This document shows positions 43,600-55,598 of a stretch of 64,000 nt of DNA, in pieces (position 1 is the stretch's first letter; every line of letters starts with the position of its first letter). The stretch comes from Ascarosepion bandense (Eukaryota; Mollusca; Cephalopoda; Sepiida; Sepiidae): positions 92,001-156,000 of the forward strand of contig JBBBDQ010001943.1 in the NCBI GenBank assembly GCA_037127315.1. The letters are read 5' to 3'. Below the pieces are notes generated by a model. The model did not search any database, was not told where the DNA came from, and was given only the letters and a program-made list of their open reading frames with translations. The position numbers and the translations under genes are program-made.

Positions 43600-44100
43600 T
43601 CTTCATATCTTCTACTTAGATATATACTGTATCTTTTATTTGCATCGTCTACTTATTTCTAGATATGTATTCTATTATATCTTTTCTTTATATCTTCTAC
43701 GAATTTCTAGTATATATTCTATTACATCTTTTATTTATATCTACTTATTTCGAGAGTTCTATTCTATTTAATCTTTTAATTATATATTCTAATTATTTCT
43801 AGATGTATATTCTGTTATATCTTTTATTTATATCTTCTACGTATTTCTATATATTTATTCTCTTATATATTTTATTTATATCTTCTACATTATTCTAGAT
43901 AAATATTCTTGTATATCCTTTATTCATATTTTCTACTTATGTTTCTCTATATATATTCTATTATAACTTTTATTTATATTTTCTACTTATTTCTATATAT
44001 ATATATATTCTTTTTTATTTTTTATTTATATTTTCTACTCATTTCTAGATGTATAATGTATCATATCTTTTAATTATATTATCTACTTATATATATTGGT
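43600..44100. repeat. ~48 bp minisatellite, right part
   Basis: About nine degenerate units of the CTTCTACTTATTTCTAGATA / TATATTCTATTATATCTTTT type. Same array as 42262-42402. Confidence 0.85.
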
Positions 44101-44389
44101 AAAATATTGCCTCATCCAGGTTTGCCAGTTTCGTCTATAATATAGATTTGATTGAAAATTTCAAATTGAAAAAGAAAATAATAGGTTGCTACAAAAATTA
44201 AAACTGCTGGAAGTGTTGTATTATGAAAAGCCTTTTTAATATAGCATTCACAATTATATATTAGTTGAATTTTGGTTTACATTATAATTAATATATGCTC
44301 TTTAAAAAAAAGTTAATTTATTCTCAGACAAAAATATTCTTGAGGCATAGAAACCCTTAATTATGAACATAACAAAGCATGATCTTTGT

Positions 44390-44790
44390 TTACTTTTATT
44401 GTACGATTTCAAACATGGGAACAGTGGCTCGCAAACTTCTTCTAATATCAAAGGTGCATGGAGAGATGAATTCAGAAGTAGTTGGACTGTGAGAATGTGA
44501 TTCCAGAAATTCCGTTCTGGTAATGAGAGCCTTGAAGATGAAAAAGGTAGAGAACGGTCATACAAGTTTTGACAACGAACAATTGCAAGCAGTTGTTGAG
44601 CTAATTCCACGTGAAAGTATCTGAAAAATGTCTTAGTCGCTTGGTGTCAGTACTGCGACAGTCTCACGTCATTTGCGGGTATTAGCAAGGTAAAAAAGCT
44701 CAATAAATGGGTTCCTCATTATCTCAATGAAAAACAAAAACTTAGTCGTTTTGACGTGTGTTTCATGCTCTTTAGAAAATAACACTAATC
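44390..44790 (+). pseudogene. Second, older mariner-like transposase fragment
   Basis: The plus strand shows FQKFRSGNESLEDEKGRERS (from 44501), the mariner linker motif after the first HTH, and KWVPHYLNEKQKLSRFDVCF (about 44705-44765), the K-WVPH-L-x-Q motif. Stops and frameshifts separate them. The catalytic domain downstream is not recognisable. Confidence 0.7.
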
Positions 44791-45512
44791 TATAAAGGCA
44801 GATATTTTGACGTTTATTGATTATAAAAAATGTTCAAATCTTCACTTTAATTAATGGGTGTGTTCAAACTGAGGCCCCAATTAAAGCAAGTCGTTTAGTA
44901 ATTATCCGTTGTAAACAAACATAATAAAACTTTCGGGTTAGCATCGTTTTCGTCTCAGCTTGAATGTTCAAGCTTTTGCTGGCAGAGGAGATCGTGTCTC
45001 GACGTTTTATTATGAAGAAATTAAAGGAACTCCTTGAATTGGACATCTCAGAATCAGTTTAACATGGCAGCAAAGTAGAAAGTAGCTCAGCAGGAAAATA
45101 GAGTTTGGCCGAAACAAATGAACAATCTGTCTAGATAATGAGACGTCATACAAAGCTGAGTGGCTTTGAAAAGTCCTTTTTTTTTCAAGTGTATCTTTTC
45201 ATATCCTCAAAAATATTTGGAGCAGATGTTATTAAACAAACTCTGTCATTTTAGCAAGTCAGTTAATTTGTCGCATTCGGACTCAAGAAAGGAGATTTTT
45301 TTCTTTGTTTTGTAATTTTTCTGCATTTTTTTCGATGAATATTAATTTGTAATTTGATATTCTGTATAATTTAAGACTTCTTAAAAACTAAATAAGTTAT
45401 TCTTTTTTAATGAGTAAAGGAAGAGCTGGACTCCTTTGTGTCAACGAGATTACAAGGATTATTTATGTCTGTTTTGTCTTTTCTTTCAAAATATTTGTAC
45501 CTTCGCTTTACA

Positions 45513-45517
<5 letters not shown>
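44791..45517. other. Gene-free stretch, possibly eroded mariner 3' part
   Basis: No clear motif; a D-D-D core could not be found. Confidence 0.35.
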
Positions 45518-45555
<38 letters not shown>

Positions 45556-45606
45556 GTTGTTGTTGTTGTTGTTGTTGTCGTTGTTGTTGTTGTCGTTGTT
45601 GTTGGT
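45518..45606 (+). repeat. (TTA)n-(TTG)n compound microsatellite
   Basis: 12 TTA repeats run into about 17 TTG/TCG repeats. Long open frames on both strands here are repeat artefacts. Confidence 0.97.
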
Positions 45607-45929
45607 GGCAGTGTCCATTTTCGATACCAAAAGCTGGATGACTCCATTTCTCTTAAATTCTTCAGCACCATTATGTGTATCTTTAAAAACTTCCGCAATT
45701 CAATGGTGTGGACTCCTTCGACCTCTTCTCAGAATTTCAACTCATCCAATCTCGTTTTTCGTATTTTGGTCACAAATCAGCACGAGCCCTAATTTTCATG
45801 TCATAGTGTTTTCTCAGTTACAGGAGAACTTCCTTATTGCTTTTAAATGTTTGACCCTTTATCGTTTTAGACTTGAGTAAATACGGCTAAAACTTCATCT
45901 AGAATATAGCAGGTACCACTTTTTCTGGT

Positions 45930-46560
45930 CTTGACCCCCAAATTCGGACTTCTCAAGTGGTACGATAAGGGGGTTAAAATCTCAGATTATTCTTTTAATT
46001 TTTTAGAACAGATTCTGTTTTCTAATCTTCTTTTTCTTCTATGTGCTCTGTCCTTTCAGGACGTAGGTGATCATGGCTTTCCAAGTCTCTCTATCCCTGG
46101 TACTCTTAACACGCCTTCTCCTGTTACACCACGCAACCCTCGTTTCATCATCCAATTGATTAGGTCCTTCAAATATGTTATCCGCTGCTTTCTCCTGTCT
46201 CTTTTCCCTATATCTTCCCTGTTAGTATCAGGTTCTTCAAGCACTCCTTCTTTATCGCATGTTCCAGGACTTTCAGCTGTCTCTTCTTGATACTCAGTAT
46301 TAATTTCCTTTTCGTTTCCATCATTTTCCCAAACCTCATCATTGCTCACATGCTCGATCCATGATATTCGCAGCATCCTTCTGTAGAACCACACTTCAGT
46401 TGCTTCAGGTTTTTCCTTCCAACATTCACTGCCAAATTGAAGAACCGACATCTCATAGCAAGCCACGACTCTTTTCTTTGTTTCTAGCGAAATTGTCCTG
46501 TTTCTTAATACTTTACTCAACTTCTGGAATGCTTCCTTTGCCATGGTCGATTTATTTCCA
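45930..46560 (-). pseudogene. LINE (RTE-like) reverse transcriptase C-terminal region
   Basis: A 157-codon open stretch on the minus strand carries AFQKLSKVLRNRTISLETKK, VLQFGSECW and EVWFYRRMLRISW, the well-known segment after the RT domain of RTE/jockey-type LINEs. It then runs through an out-of-phase, acidic stretch to RDRRKQRITYLKDLINWM. The 3' end lies near 45930-46040 (TGTCCTTTCAGGACGTAGG on plus). RT motifs upstream are absent: this is a 5'-truncated insertion. Confidence 0.85.
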
Positions 46561-47579
46561 AAATCTAATCATTTGATCAAATAATATAATCATTTCTAAT
46601 TTTTTTTATTTCCACATTCTAATCTTTTTTATTTAAAAAAAAGCGCTTTCTAAGATCAATCGATGAAACCATCCTTCTTTGAACTTTGTGACCTTTGAAC
46701 CTTGTGACCTGTCGCTACAGTACATGACAGAAGATGCTTTTCGGTCAATGAATTTCAAATGTTTCCTTATAGGGAAATGGCTAATACTACAATTCTGGAT
46801 TATGTCCACAAATATAACCATTCAGAGTCGTCGGTTGAAACCCTCGATATTATTGACGAGGAAGATGAATTATTTTCTGGAGCATTGAAGATTCGTTGAT
46901 TAGATAACACTTTAATTATTGAAAGGAAAGAGAAGTTTCAAAACATTTATTGACGTCTGCAGTTTTTTACATATTTTTAAAAGCTCAGTTCTGAGAATAA
47001 ATTTGAAGTGCAGTTGCTTTAATAGTTGATTCCTTTGCTCCAACCACCGAGCTCAACAAGCAAATGTGTACCGAAAATAAAAAAAAAGGTTTGAAAGATT
47101 TATTTTCTTTTATGTGTTATTTGCTGTCACAACGTGAGCGCCACTTCTGATCGAACAAAAGAGCGATCGTCCCTCATTTTACTCGTCACAGATGCTGAGA
47201 TGTGTGAAGAAAAAGGAAAGGGAATAAATAATAAAAAGCCTTTTTCTATCTAATCAGGGCTGGGCTCAATATTTTTTTAAAAAGTCCACAACTGGGTATG
47301 TTTTCTGTCCCTTTGCTGACCCCCCCTAATTCTCGTTCAGATTCAGTCAAAAAGTCTGGTTCATTGGACTCAAATTACAAATCACTAAAAAATAAAAAAT
47401 GTTTTCAAGGAAGCAAGTAAGAGCTCGAAAAAAGGGATTGTGAGAGTCATATTAGGCAAAAGAGAGAGAAAAAGTAGCAAGGAGAGAATTAGCATGAGGA
47501 GAGTTAGAAGAAGAAGATGTAGATACTCTGGGGGTATTGTAGAACTTGTCATAGTGTCAGCCGTTGCAGAAGGGGAAAT
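46561..47579. other. Gene-free stretch
   Basis: No feature can be supported. Confidence 0.4.
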
Positions 47580-48850
47580 AGAATTATGAGTATTATCAGT
47601 AAAAGCAGAAGAAAACGAGAAAGAAGAAAACGAGAAAGAAGACTGAAAGAAAAAGAAAAACAAGAAATTGAGAAAAAGAATAGAAAGAAAGAAGGAAGAA
47701 AGGAAGAAAGAATAATAAGACGAGTAAGATTAAAAGATAAAAAGAACTGTAAAGTAGAAGAAAAAGAAAAAGAGATAAAAAAGGAAAATTAAAATGTATG
47801 AGATCAAAAAAGAAAAAAGACAAAAGAAAAAGAACGAAAAAATATAAGAAAATATAAGACTAAAAAAGTAAAAGTTAAAGAAAAAATGAAAGAAAAAATG
47901 AAGAAATAAGGAAAAGAATAAAAAGATGAGGATGGTTAAGAAGAAAAGGAACTGAAAATTACAGAAAAAGAACTACAAATGAAAATAAAAAGATAAAGAA
48001 AACGTATGGAAATGAAATAAAGGTAAAAAAAAGCAAAGTAAAAATATAAAGGAAATGAATGCAAGATGAAAGGAAGAAAAATAAGAGTTAAAGAAAGAGA
48101 ATGGTTGAAAAAATAAGAAGATAAAGAAGAAAGAAGAAAAAGAAACAAAAAATGAAAATGAAAAAGAAAAATATTTTTGATATGAAAAAAGAACAATGAA
48201 AAAAAACAGGGAAACAAGATGAGGAAGAATAGCAAAAAATAATAAAAAAAAGAATAAAAAAAGAATCTCTTAAAAAATAAAGGTACAGAAAAGGGATGAA
48301 AAAGAAGAAAAAGAAAAAGAATAAGAAGAAGAAGAAGAACGAAAAGAAAAGAAGAAGAAAAAGAAGAACGAAAAAAGAATATGAACGAAAGGAAGAAGAA
48401 GGAGAAAAAAGTAATAAGAACGAAAAAAGAAGAAGACGAACGAAAAGTAGAAGAAGAATAAGCACGAAAGGAAGAATAAGAATAAGAACAAAAAGAAGAA
48501 GAAGAAGAAGAAAAACGAGAAGAAGAAGAAAAACGAGAAGAAGAAGAAGAACGAAAAGAAAAGAAGGAGAAGAAGAAGAAGAACGAAAAGAAAAGAAGGA
48601 GAAGAAGAAGAAAAAGAAGAACGAAAAAAGAAGAATATGAACGAAAGGAAGAAGGAGAAAAAGAGTAATAAGAACGAAAAAAAGAAGAAGAAGAAGACGA
48701 ACGAAAAGTAGAAGAAGAATAAGCACGAAAGGAAGAATAAGAATAAGAACAAAAAGAAGAAAAACGAGAAGAAGAAGAAGAAGAAGAAGAAGAACGAAAA
48801 GAAAAAAGGAACAAAAAGAAGAAGAAGAAGGATCTGAGAAAATTGAAGAG
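47580..48850 (+). repeat. 1.27 kb polypurine (GAA/AAAG-rich) tract
   Basis: The plus strand is overwhelmingly A and G, made of GAAGAAGAA, AAAGAA and ACGAAAAG words. An internal duplication is visible: 48365-48505 and 48620-48760 share GAATATGAACGAAAGGAAGA, AGTAATAAGAACG and AATAAGCACGAAAGGAAG at a spacing of about 255 bp. Open frames up to 292 codons (F/S/L-rich on the minus strand, K/R/E-rich on the plus) are compositional and not genes. Confidence 0.92.
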
Positions 48851-50340
48851 ATAAAAATGAATGAAAATAAGAAGAATGACATATCAGCGACCACTGCTGC
48901 TACTACTACTAATATTTATAGGAAAGTCTTTTGTGGTTTCCGTGGAAAAAAAAGGCAAGAAAAAGAAAGAAAAAAAAGGAGTCATTTATTGTGAAATACC
49001 GCTTTCATTTTTTACATTCATTTTCCCCTTTTACCTCGTTAAACTTCATTCCCTGTTTCGATAAACTTCACAACATATGCTGCTCTTATTTGCTGTTGCT
49101 TTTTGTCTGCCAGTAATGTTGTATTAATTCCATAGAAAATGATGATTATAGCCGAGCACCTCTGGCTCTTCCATTACCACTCCTCACTCGTTTCACGGCG
49201 GCACCACAACCCTTGTGCCTTATGCAACTATGCTAATATTGATTTCTTTTACCAGGTACAAAAAACTGCATTTAGAAGGCCAAAGAAACAAGATCCACTG
49301 TAAAAAAAAAAAAGCAGAAAAAAGAAAACAGAAAAACTGAAGACGGTTGAAGAATGGATCGGCTGAATCCTTGTATCAACAAAAACAAGTTTACGAACAA
49401 TGAGTTTAATTAACCGAACCCTACCGTGTATAAAAATACAATACTAAAAGTAAAGAAAAAACAAAAACAAAACACAAAAGTACATCACGAAGAGATAAAA
49501 AAATAATATAATATATTTCTTTAAGTTGGTAGAAGGCCACAAATGTAACGCTCCTAACAAAAATGAAATTGGACACAAGAATAATATTCAGTGAAACTAA
49601 CTTCAATTGGCAACAGGAAGTAAAAATAAAAGATGAAAAAAGAGAATAAGGGGAAAGCCTAGATTTGTATGGCACGAGGCCTCGACATAAGAGTATCCAG
49701 AAAACAATGAATGCGTTTCACAGTCAATGGTATGGGAAATTAAGTAGATGCCCATGGCTATAGAGTAGACTGCTATTTTTATCAAGTTTACAAGGTTAGT
49801 GTGGAAAAGATCCAGCTATCTAATATCAACTGTCAAATGTCAATTTACAGTTCGAGGTAGACAATATAGCTTAACAAGGGCAGTATACATTAGTCCTTTT
49901 CAAAGTATCTTACTAGACACCCCCAAATATTTATCAGCGTTTAAGGATCGCCATCAGTTGATTCATAGTTTTAGATTATGATGAAAATAATGGCCAATTT
50001 CTGAGACCATTTTATTCTTGAGAAATTAACTGTAGAAATGTTGAAATTAAAATACGAACCTTGAGCATCTATACTCCTCTACCATCAATCGATCAGATTA
50101 TTTATACTTCGTTGATAAAAGGTTATAGGCTGTGATGCAACGAAACTTTTAAAAGCTGTTTCCTTTAGTTTGGACCTAAAAGATTTACCATTTAAAAATG
50201 TGTTTAAGTGCTTAAAAAATGATAATAAGGGTGTGAAAGATCAGGAGAATATTGAGATTCTGGTAAACTACCGTATCCGAAGGGTATGAGTTTTTGTAAC
50301 GTCATTAGACCACGTCGATTAAACAATCAGGTCTCATTTT
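48851..50340. other. Gene-free stretch
   Basis: Chance open frames up to 84 codons; nothing recognisable. Confidence 0.4.
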
Positions 50341-50346
50341 TTACAG

Positions 50347-50456
50347 GCGTGCATACATTTCAGTATACACCGCTCGATCACCGAAGTTAAGCAACGTTGA
50401 GCTTGGTCAGTACTTATATGGGTGACCGCTTGGGAATACCATGTGCTGTAAGCGTT
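50347..50456 (+). rRNA. 5S rRNA-like sequence (diverged, probably SINE head or pseudogene)
   Basis: CGATCACCGAAGTTAAGCAA, a GGTCAGTACTT segment and GGGTGACCGCTTGGGAATAC are 5S rRNA signatures, covering the internal promoter (A-box AAGTTAAGCAACG, intermediate element in TATATGGG, C-box GGGTGACCGC-TGGGAATACC). About 10 bases are missing between CACCG and CGATCACC, and the ends are diverged. No T-run terminator follows; the sequence passes directly into a tRNA-derived SINE head. Confidence 0.85.
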
Positions 50457-50460
50457 TAGT

Positions 50461-50645
50461 GACGGATGTGCGTTGTAGTGCAGTGGATATCGGCTCTGAA
50501 AGAAAAATAAATCGATGAGCCGAGTTCGAATTCCATTTGAATACCCTGCATTCACTTAAGCACTGGTACCCTTGGGAAAGGTATTAATCCGTCCCTTCCC
50601 TCCAGTTATGGGTTAAATAACAGGGTAGGACTTGGGGAACCTGCC
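50461..50645 (+). mobile_element. tRNA-derived SINE fused behind 5S-like sequence
   Basis: GATGTGCGTTGTAGTGCAGT (A-box region), CGAGTTCGAATTCC (B-box, about 50521-50534) and then GGGAAAGGTATTAATCCGTC and CCAGTTATGGGTTAAATAAC follow the family order on the plus strand. The tail region found in the 6.25 kb copy is missing after about 50645. Confidence 0.9.
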
Positions 50646-51850
50646 CTTAGAAACAAATCCCAATGAATCTTGGTACTCGAAAAAGTATTACTAGACACAA
50701 AACTTATATAAAAACAACAATTGTTGAAAGAAAAAGGCATTACCAGCAATAAATAAATAAAAATTTACTTGGTAATAAATGACCCGCTGAGGTTGATAGG
50801 CCATAAAAACAAAACAACCAACCAACAAACATTTCAGTAAGTTGATTGCAGTAAGCTCTGTTCAATGCTCTGATTGGCTTCTAGAAATCTGAATTGGAAT
50901 AATACCGATTACAGACGACCAGGAAGTCACCTATGTTTGGATGACTCATCACGATCAAACCACTGACCTGATCATTTACGGTTATCATAAATGTCAAGAA
51001 AGGGATCATTGGTGTTACGCTTGTGGCGACATCACCTCTTATATTTGTATAATTTAAATATCAGAAGGTTGAAGTTTGGATGATGAAGTGTGAAAGGATA
51101 AAATATTTCTTGTGTACATTAAAGTAAATATTTTTTACAGAATGACAAAAGTATAAGAAGGAAAATATAAGTGATATTTTGTTAACTGAAAACTAAAACA
51201 TATTTGCGAAAAGAAAAATGTTAATTGAGAAAATGCATGCAGTTTTTTTAGTAAAAAGCTTAAAGTTTCTTTTTTACATGGTGGCGAGATGTTATCAGAT
51301 ACCGCTCCCATCTGACTGACTGCTTTTGTCAGGTTAGCGTAGTGGTTTAAATAGTAAAGCTTCTCTTGATGCCGGCTCTAGCAAGCCTTTTTAAATCTAC
51401 GAGTGGAAAATACGTCGTATATGAATTTGCTGTTTTTAATTCAATCAGGATTTTACTTTTCGCACTGACTTGTGAATAGTCGTTTGAATCTACTTTTGCG
51501 GCTGTACAATTTTACATTAGGTTTTTTTTTTCCAAATGTTGTAGTCGTTTGAATCCGATTTTGTGGGTGTGTAATTTATTTTGTGTTTTTTAGTTGGTTA
51601 ATGGGTGATATGGGTTTTGTATCCTATACATCTGACCAGTTAACTCTTTAGACTGCAACCATCGTTATTATTATGTGTGAGGTGCAGCTGAGCTAGAGAC
51701 CAACAAAACTTCTTGTAATACAAAAGATGAATTATGGCAGCATTTACTAACTTAAGCAGGGGACTGTCCAAAAGAGATGCAGCAGATTCCAAAGACGTCT
51801 GGAGGTCGTGATTAAAAATTGCCGATTTTATATGATGTTATTCTTTCGTA
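50646..51850. other. Gene-free stretch
   Basis: GTTAGCGTAGTGGTTTAAAT at about 51334 is faintly A-box-like, without a B-box. Nothing else. Confidence 0.4.
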
Positions 51851-52147
51851 TTTCAAGGTATTTTTGTGTAAATTTGGTAAATATATCTGTTAAAATGAGA
51901 TGTCAGTGTTATTTTCATTTTTGAATAATTTAGACGGCAATTTATCCGTCGCACCCCGCAGAGCATTTATAGATATAGATATTGAGGACATAAGAATCAG
52001 TACTGCTTGGTTTAAGCCAATGGTGATTTTACTGAATAAATTTAATCTTTAGTATTTCAAGATATTTTTGTGTAATTTTGGTAAATATATCTGTTAAAAT
52101 GAGACGTCGTTGTTATTTTCATTTTTGAGTAATTTAGACTACCACTT
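51851..52147. repeat. Direct repeat of ~100 bp at 201 bp spacing
   Basis: 51851-51950 and 52052-52147 share GGTAAATATATCTGTTAAAA, TGAGA(T/C)GTC and TTGTTATTTTCATTTTTGA with few differences. Confidence 0.85.
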
Positions 52148-52194
52148 ATCAATCTCAACATGTAGATTAATAGAAAAATAATTTCATTTAATCT

Positions 52195-52290
52195 TTTTTG
52201 TTTTTAATAATCATATCGCCCCAAGCAAGGCATTTTATTGCCACTGTTTTGCAGGGAGGAAAGTTATGAGAAAGAGTGACTGGTTATAGG
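52195..52290 (-). repeat. LINE/SINE-type 3' tail fragment
   Basis: AATCATATCGCCCCAAGCAA-GG, TTGCCACTG and GAGAAAGAGTGACTGGTTATAG match 58470-58565 and, reversed, the tail at 37.7 kb. Confidence 0.75.
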
Positions 52291-53348
52291 GGGTGTTAGG
52301 AAGTGGGTAAGAGAATGATGAGAATACTGATGAAAATTTTAAAGATATTATTTCACAGAGTTGTTTTAAAAAATTGTACAGTTTTTATATTAATAAATAA
52401 AACAAAAATGTGTTTTATTTTTGTAAAAAAACTTTTCATTTGTACAGTTGGTTTTCATAAATACTGAAGTGTCTTTACAATTTCAAAATAAAAGATAAAT
52501 ATATCTTGTTTGAAGTTATTTATAGAAGTTAGAAGACAGAAGTTACCTGACTAACAATGATGACTTACACTCAAGACATTCTTTAAAACAGCGGACAATC
52601 TATGTCCCAGTCATAAGCGACGCTAAGTATTAAATTCAGGTTACTGCCTCTCTACCAGTAGGAAGATTGGATTTCATTGAGCAGATAGCAAACAATGTGA
52701 TTTACATAAATTTGTTTTTAATTTAATTCTGGGTAGAATTTCCATTCGATAAAACGACAAAAGAAGTGAGACGTATAGTGAATTTGAAATTTCACTAATT
52801 CCGTTTCTCGTCTTTTTCTCGGCATATTTGTCTTTTCTAGAATTATAATGATTTATACATATACTTATTAACAAGAACACGTCAGGGGGAAGGCTTTTTC
52901 CTCGGCACCTCCTCTCATTCGCCGAAAAAACAGCATAGCATTATGTTAAAAAAATTTATAATCAAAATATTTATGTTACTATTAAGAGGAAAGATCAAAG
53001 TTTGTTGTCTTTATCTTTCTTAATTTTTTAAACTTTTCTTATTTTTTAATCCTTTCAAATACGTTGGAATATTTGTTTAAATTTATTTTTAAGCCAGCGA
53101 TTCAACCGATGTTTACTAGAGATTACTATTATGACAAATAATATTAAGGAAGTCATGGGTGGGGGTGGAGGGCGTTGAAAACAAATTTATTTAGAAATAC
53201 TTGCAAAAATAATAATTATCTGATTTTAATGAAACTTTCAGAACTTATTCACAAATGAATGAAGTTATTTATGCAATATTATTTTTCGAAAATCTTGATT
53301 TCATGAAATTTCTAGAAATTCTTTAATGATCCTAAATTTTGTTTTATT
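52291..53348. other. Gene-free stretch
   Basis: No feature can be supported. Confidence 0.4.
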
Positions 53349-53353
53349 AGTTA

Positions 53354-53715
53354 TGTAAACGGAAACGAATTAACTCCCTTTGAGCGACCAAAATCTACGT
53401 AAAGAAAAATCACAGTAGACCGTTTTTTAACACAAAATCGAGATGGCGTGCTGCTAGCTACATCTATGCGTTCGGGCCAACGTGAGACATAAAAAGAGGT
53501 GAGCAAACAAAGATTTTCATTCAAAATATTTCCCAAATCTACTGGACATTTTTATTAGGAATTCCTTTCTACCCCTTTTTATTTATTTAGTTTATTTCAG
53601 TTTTCACGTTGAGGATTTGTAAACTGCGAATGCGTTGCGACCACATGCGAAATAAAATTATATTTCTTCACCAGTTGTGCTCTAGTTCGCATTTTGGCCC
53701 AGTGCTGCCGTTACA
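53354..53715 (+). repeat. 5' LTR of the BEL/Pao element
   Basis: Begins TGTAAACGGAAACG and ends GCTGCCGTTACA. A poly(A) signal lies in GCGAAATAAAATTA (about 53648). Confidence 0.95.
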
Positions 53716-53755
53716 GTGAAAACTCTTTTTGCGAACGGTAGCCAACGAATAACGT

Positions 53756-54190
53756 CGACTCAAAAAAAAAAATCTTTAGGAACTTTTATTTTACCAGGTT
53801 GCTAACTTACTCTAAAGTTAAAGTTAATTTTTGTAACTTTTGTTCCTTTACGTAATTTCTTTATTTTTGCGAATTGTATTTCGTCCTTTTCCTAAGGCTT
53901 TAAAAGCAGTAAAAAAACAAAAAAAAAAACAGACTTTTATCACGTTACTAACTCAAGTTAATTTTCTAAATATCTTTTGTTTTGTGTAATTTCGTTGTAT
54001 TTGCAATTGCCGTTCCCTCTCTTTCCCCAAGGTTTTAAAGGACTCAAAAAACGAACTTTACGAACATTTACTACGTTATTAACTTACTCTAAAGTTAAAT
54101 TAATTTTGTAATGCCCCTTTTTGTTCTTAATGTAATTCCTCCGTCCTTGCGAAGTGTCTTTCTCTCTCCTTTTACTCGGGTGTTGAATGA
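53756..54190 (+). repeat. Triplicated leader of the BEL/Pao element
   Basis: Three imperfect units of about 140-165 bp share CTCAAAAAA, TTACTCTAAAGTTAA, TTGTTC or TTTTGT with GTAATTTC, GCGAATTG and CAAGG-TTTTAAA in the same order. Confidence 0.75.
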
Positions 54191-54279
54191 AAATTTCTAC
54201 GCCCACCTCCAGAGGCCGCTAAATAAATAAATAAAAATTAAAAAAAATTTAAATAAAATAACGGCATAACAGTTACGAC

Positions 54280-54771
54280 ATGACAGACCAAGTTACTGGA
54301 GCCGAGTTCGACTCTGTTTCAAAATGCTCGAGCACGTCGTCCAGAAACCGCTCATCCAGGAACTCAAGGTCCTCCTATTCATCATCACATACGTCACAGA
54401 AGTCAACTGAGGCGTTAACAGAGGTAGCAGCACTGAAATTGAAGCTGATATATATAGATGAAAAGGCCAAATGCAAGGCTGAACTAAAAATATTAAAAAC
54501 ACGCATGAAATTGGAGATGGCACAGGCAAAGTTGGACGCCCTCGAGCCCGCACAAACTACGGTCGAGAAGAGAGAGCTGCCAGGCTCTGAGGTCAGTGCT
54601 GACCACATGGTGAGGGAGTTTTTGAAGGCTCAGGCAGTCACCCCAAAACCTGTAGTGGAAAACGCCATCGGACTGTCTTTAAATGGATCGGTGTTGTTTG
54701 AGGGTGTAGTGTCAGTTGATAAAACTCAGGAAACAAAAACTACTCACTGCCCCACGACTGCACCTCCCTGA
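54280..54771 (+). pseudogene. BEL/Pao gag N-terminal part
   Basis: 163 codons from ATG (CGACATGACAG context). A serine/arginine-rich stretch (residues 14-42) is followed by a predicted helical, coiled-coil-prone K/E/L segment (residues 45-90), the usual start of BEL/Pao Gag. The frame then shifts; the continuation VFYGDLMKYPSWRVAFQALI (54900-54959) is in another frame. Confidence 0.8.
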
Positions 54772-54896
54772 ACACTAATGCAACACCATTCATATCTCGT
54801 CAACCAATTCAGCCAGCCGTTGAGAGAGACTCACAGACTGCCCTAACAGACCTTATCAAATCTCTAACTGAACAAGTCAGTCTCAGTCTCCACCTG

Positions 54897-55598
54897 AACC
54901 AAATGTATTCTATGGGGACCTCATGAAATATCCAAGTTGGAGAGTAGCCTTTCAAGCCCTTATTGAGCATCGGGGAATACCTTCATTACCTCAAAAGCTA
55001 CATAGGCGGTCAAGTCCGAAAGACTGTAGAAAGCTACTTTCTATTTCCTCCCGAAGATGCTTTCGAAGAAGCAAAGGCTTTACTGGAAGAAAAATACGGT
55101 AACCCATTTGTGATAGTAAATCCATTCCGAGATAAACTCGAAAACTGGGAAAAAATCAACCCAAGAGACGGGGCAGCCCTGCAGAAATATGCTGACTTCC
55201 TAAAACAGTGCGACACTGCCAAGAAGAGTATAGGAAGTCTTGGTGTTCTCAATGGAGATGTCAAACTGCACAGAAATTCAAGTGATGAAAGGGAAAATGC
55301 CTCTGGATCCGTTAACAGCACATCCGGCACCACCTTAATGAATCACACAGAATCATTGAGGAAAACATCCATGATTCTTCCTGTTTATGTATCTCAAGAA
55401 GACAATCCTAACTTCAGAACGGCTTGTCTATGCAATCTTGGATTCGCAGTTAGACACAACGTTTATCCTGTCAAACACTCGCGAATCACTTGGAATTGTA
55501 GGCAAACCTGTAAAGCTGAAATTATCTACCATGCATGCCGAAAACAAGATAATAGACAGCAGCAAGGTTCAAGGCTTGGTGGTCCGTGGCTTCCATAG
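54897..55598 (+). pseudogene. BEL/Pao gag, DUF1759-type domain
   Basis: YPSWRVAFQALIEHRGIPS, then after a frame break YLKSYIGGQVRKTVESYF, DAFEEAKALLEEKYGNPF, FRDKLENWEKINPRDGAAL and YADFLKQCDTAKKSIGSLGV. These are the diagnostic blocks of this domain, placed between the gag start and protease. No CCHC knuckles are visible after it, so the nucleocapsid part seems deleted: the sequence reaches the protease within about 100 codons. Confidence 0.9.

Noticed and set aside
45410..45880. 156-codon and overlapping open frames
   Set aside because: Built around a TTA/TTG microsatellite (poly-L, poly-I or poly-V).
47936..48894. Open frames of up to 292 codons on both strands
   Set aside because: They follow from the polypurine composition (F/S/L or K/R/E only) and show no domain.
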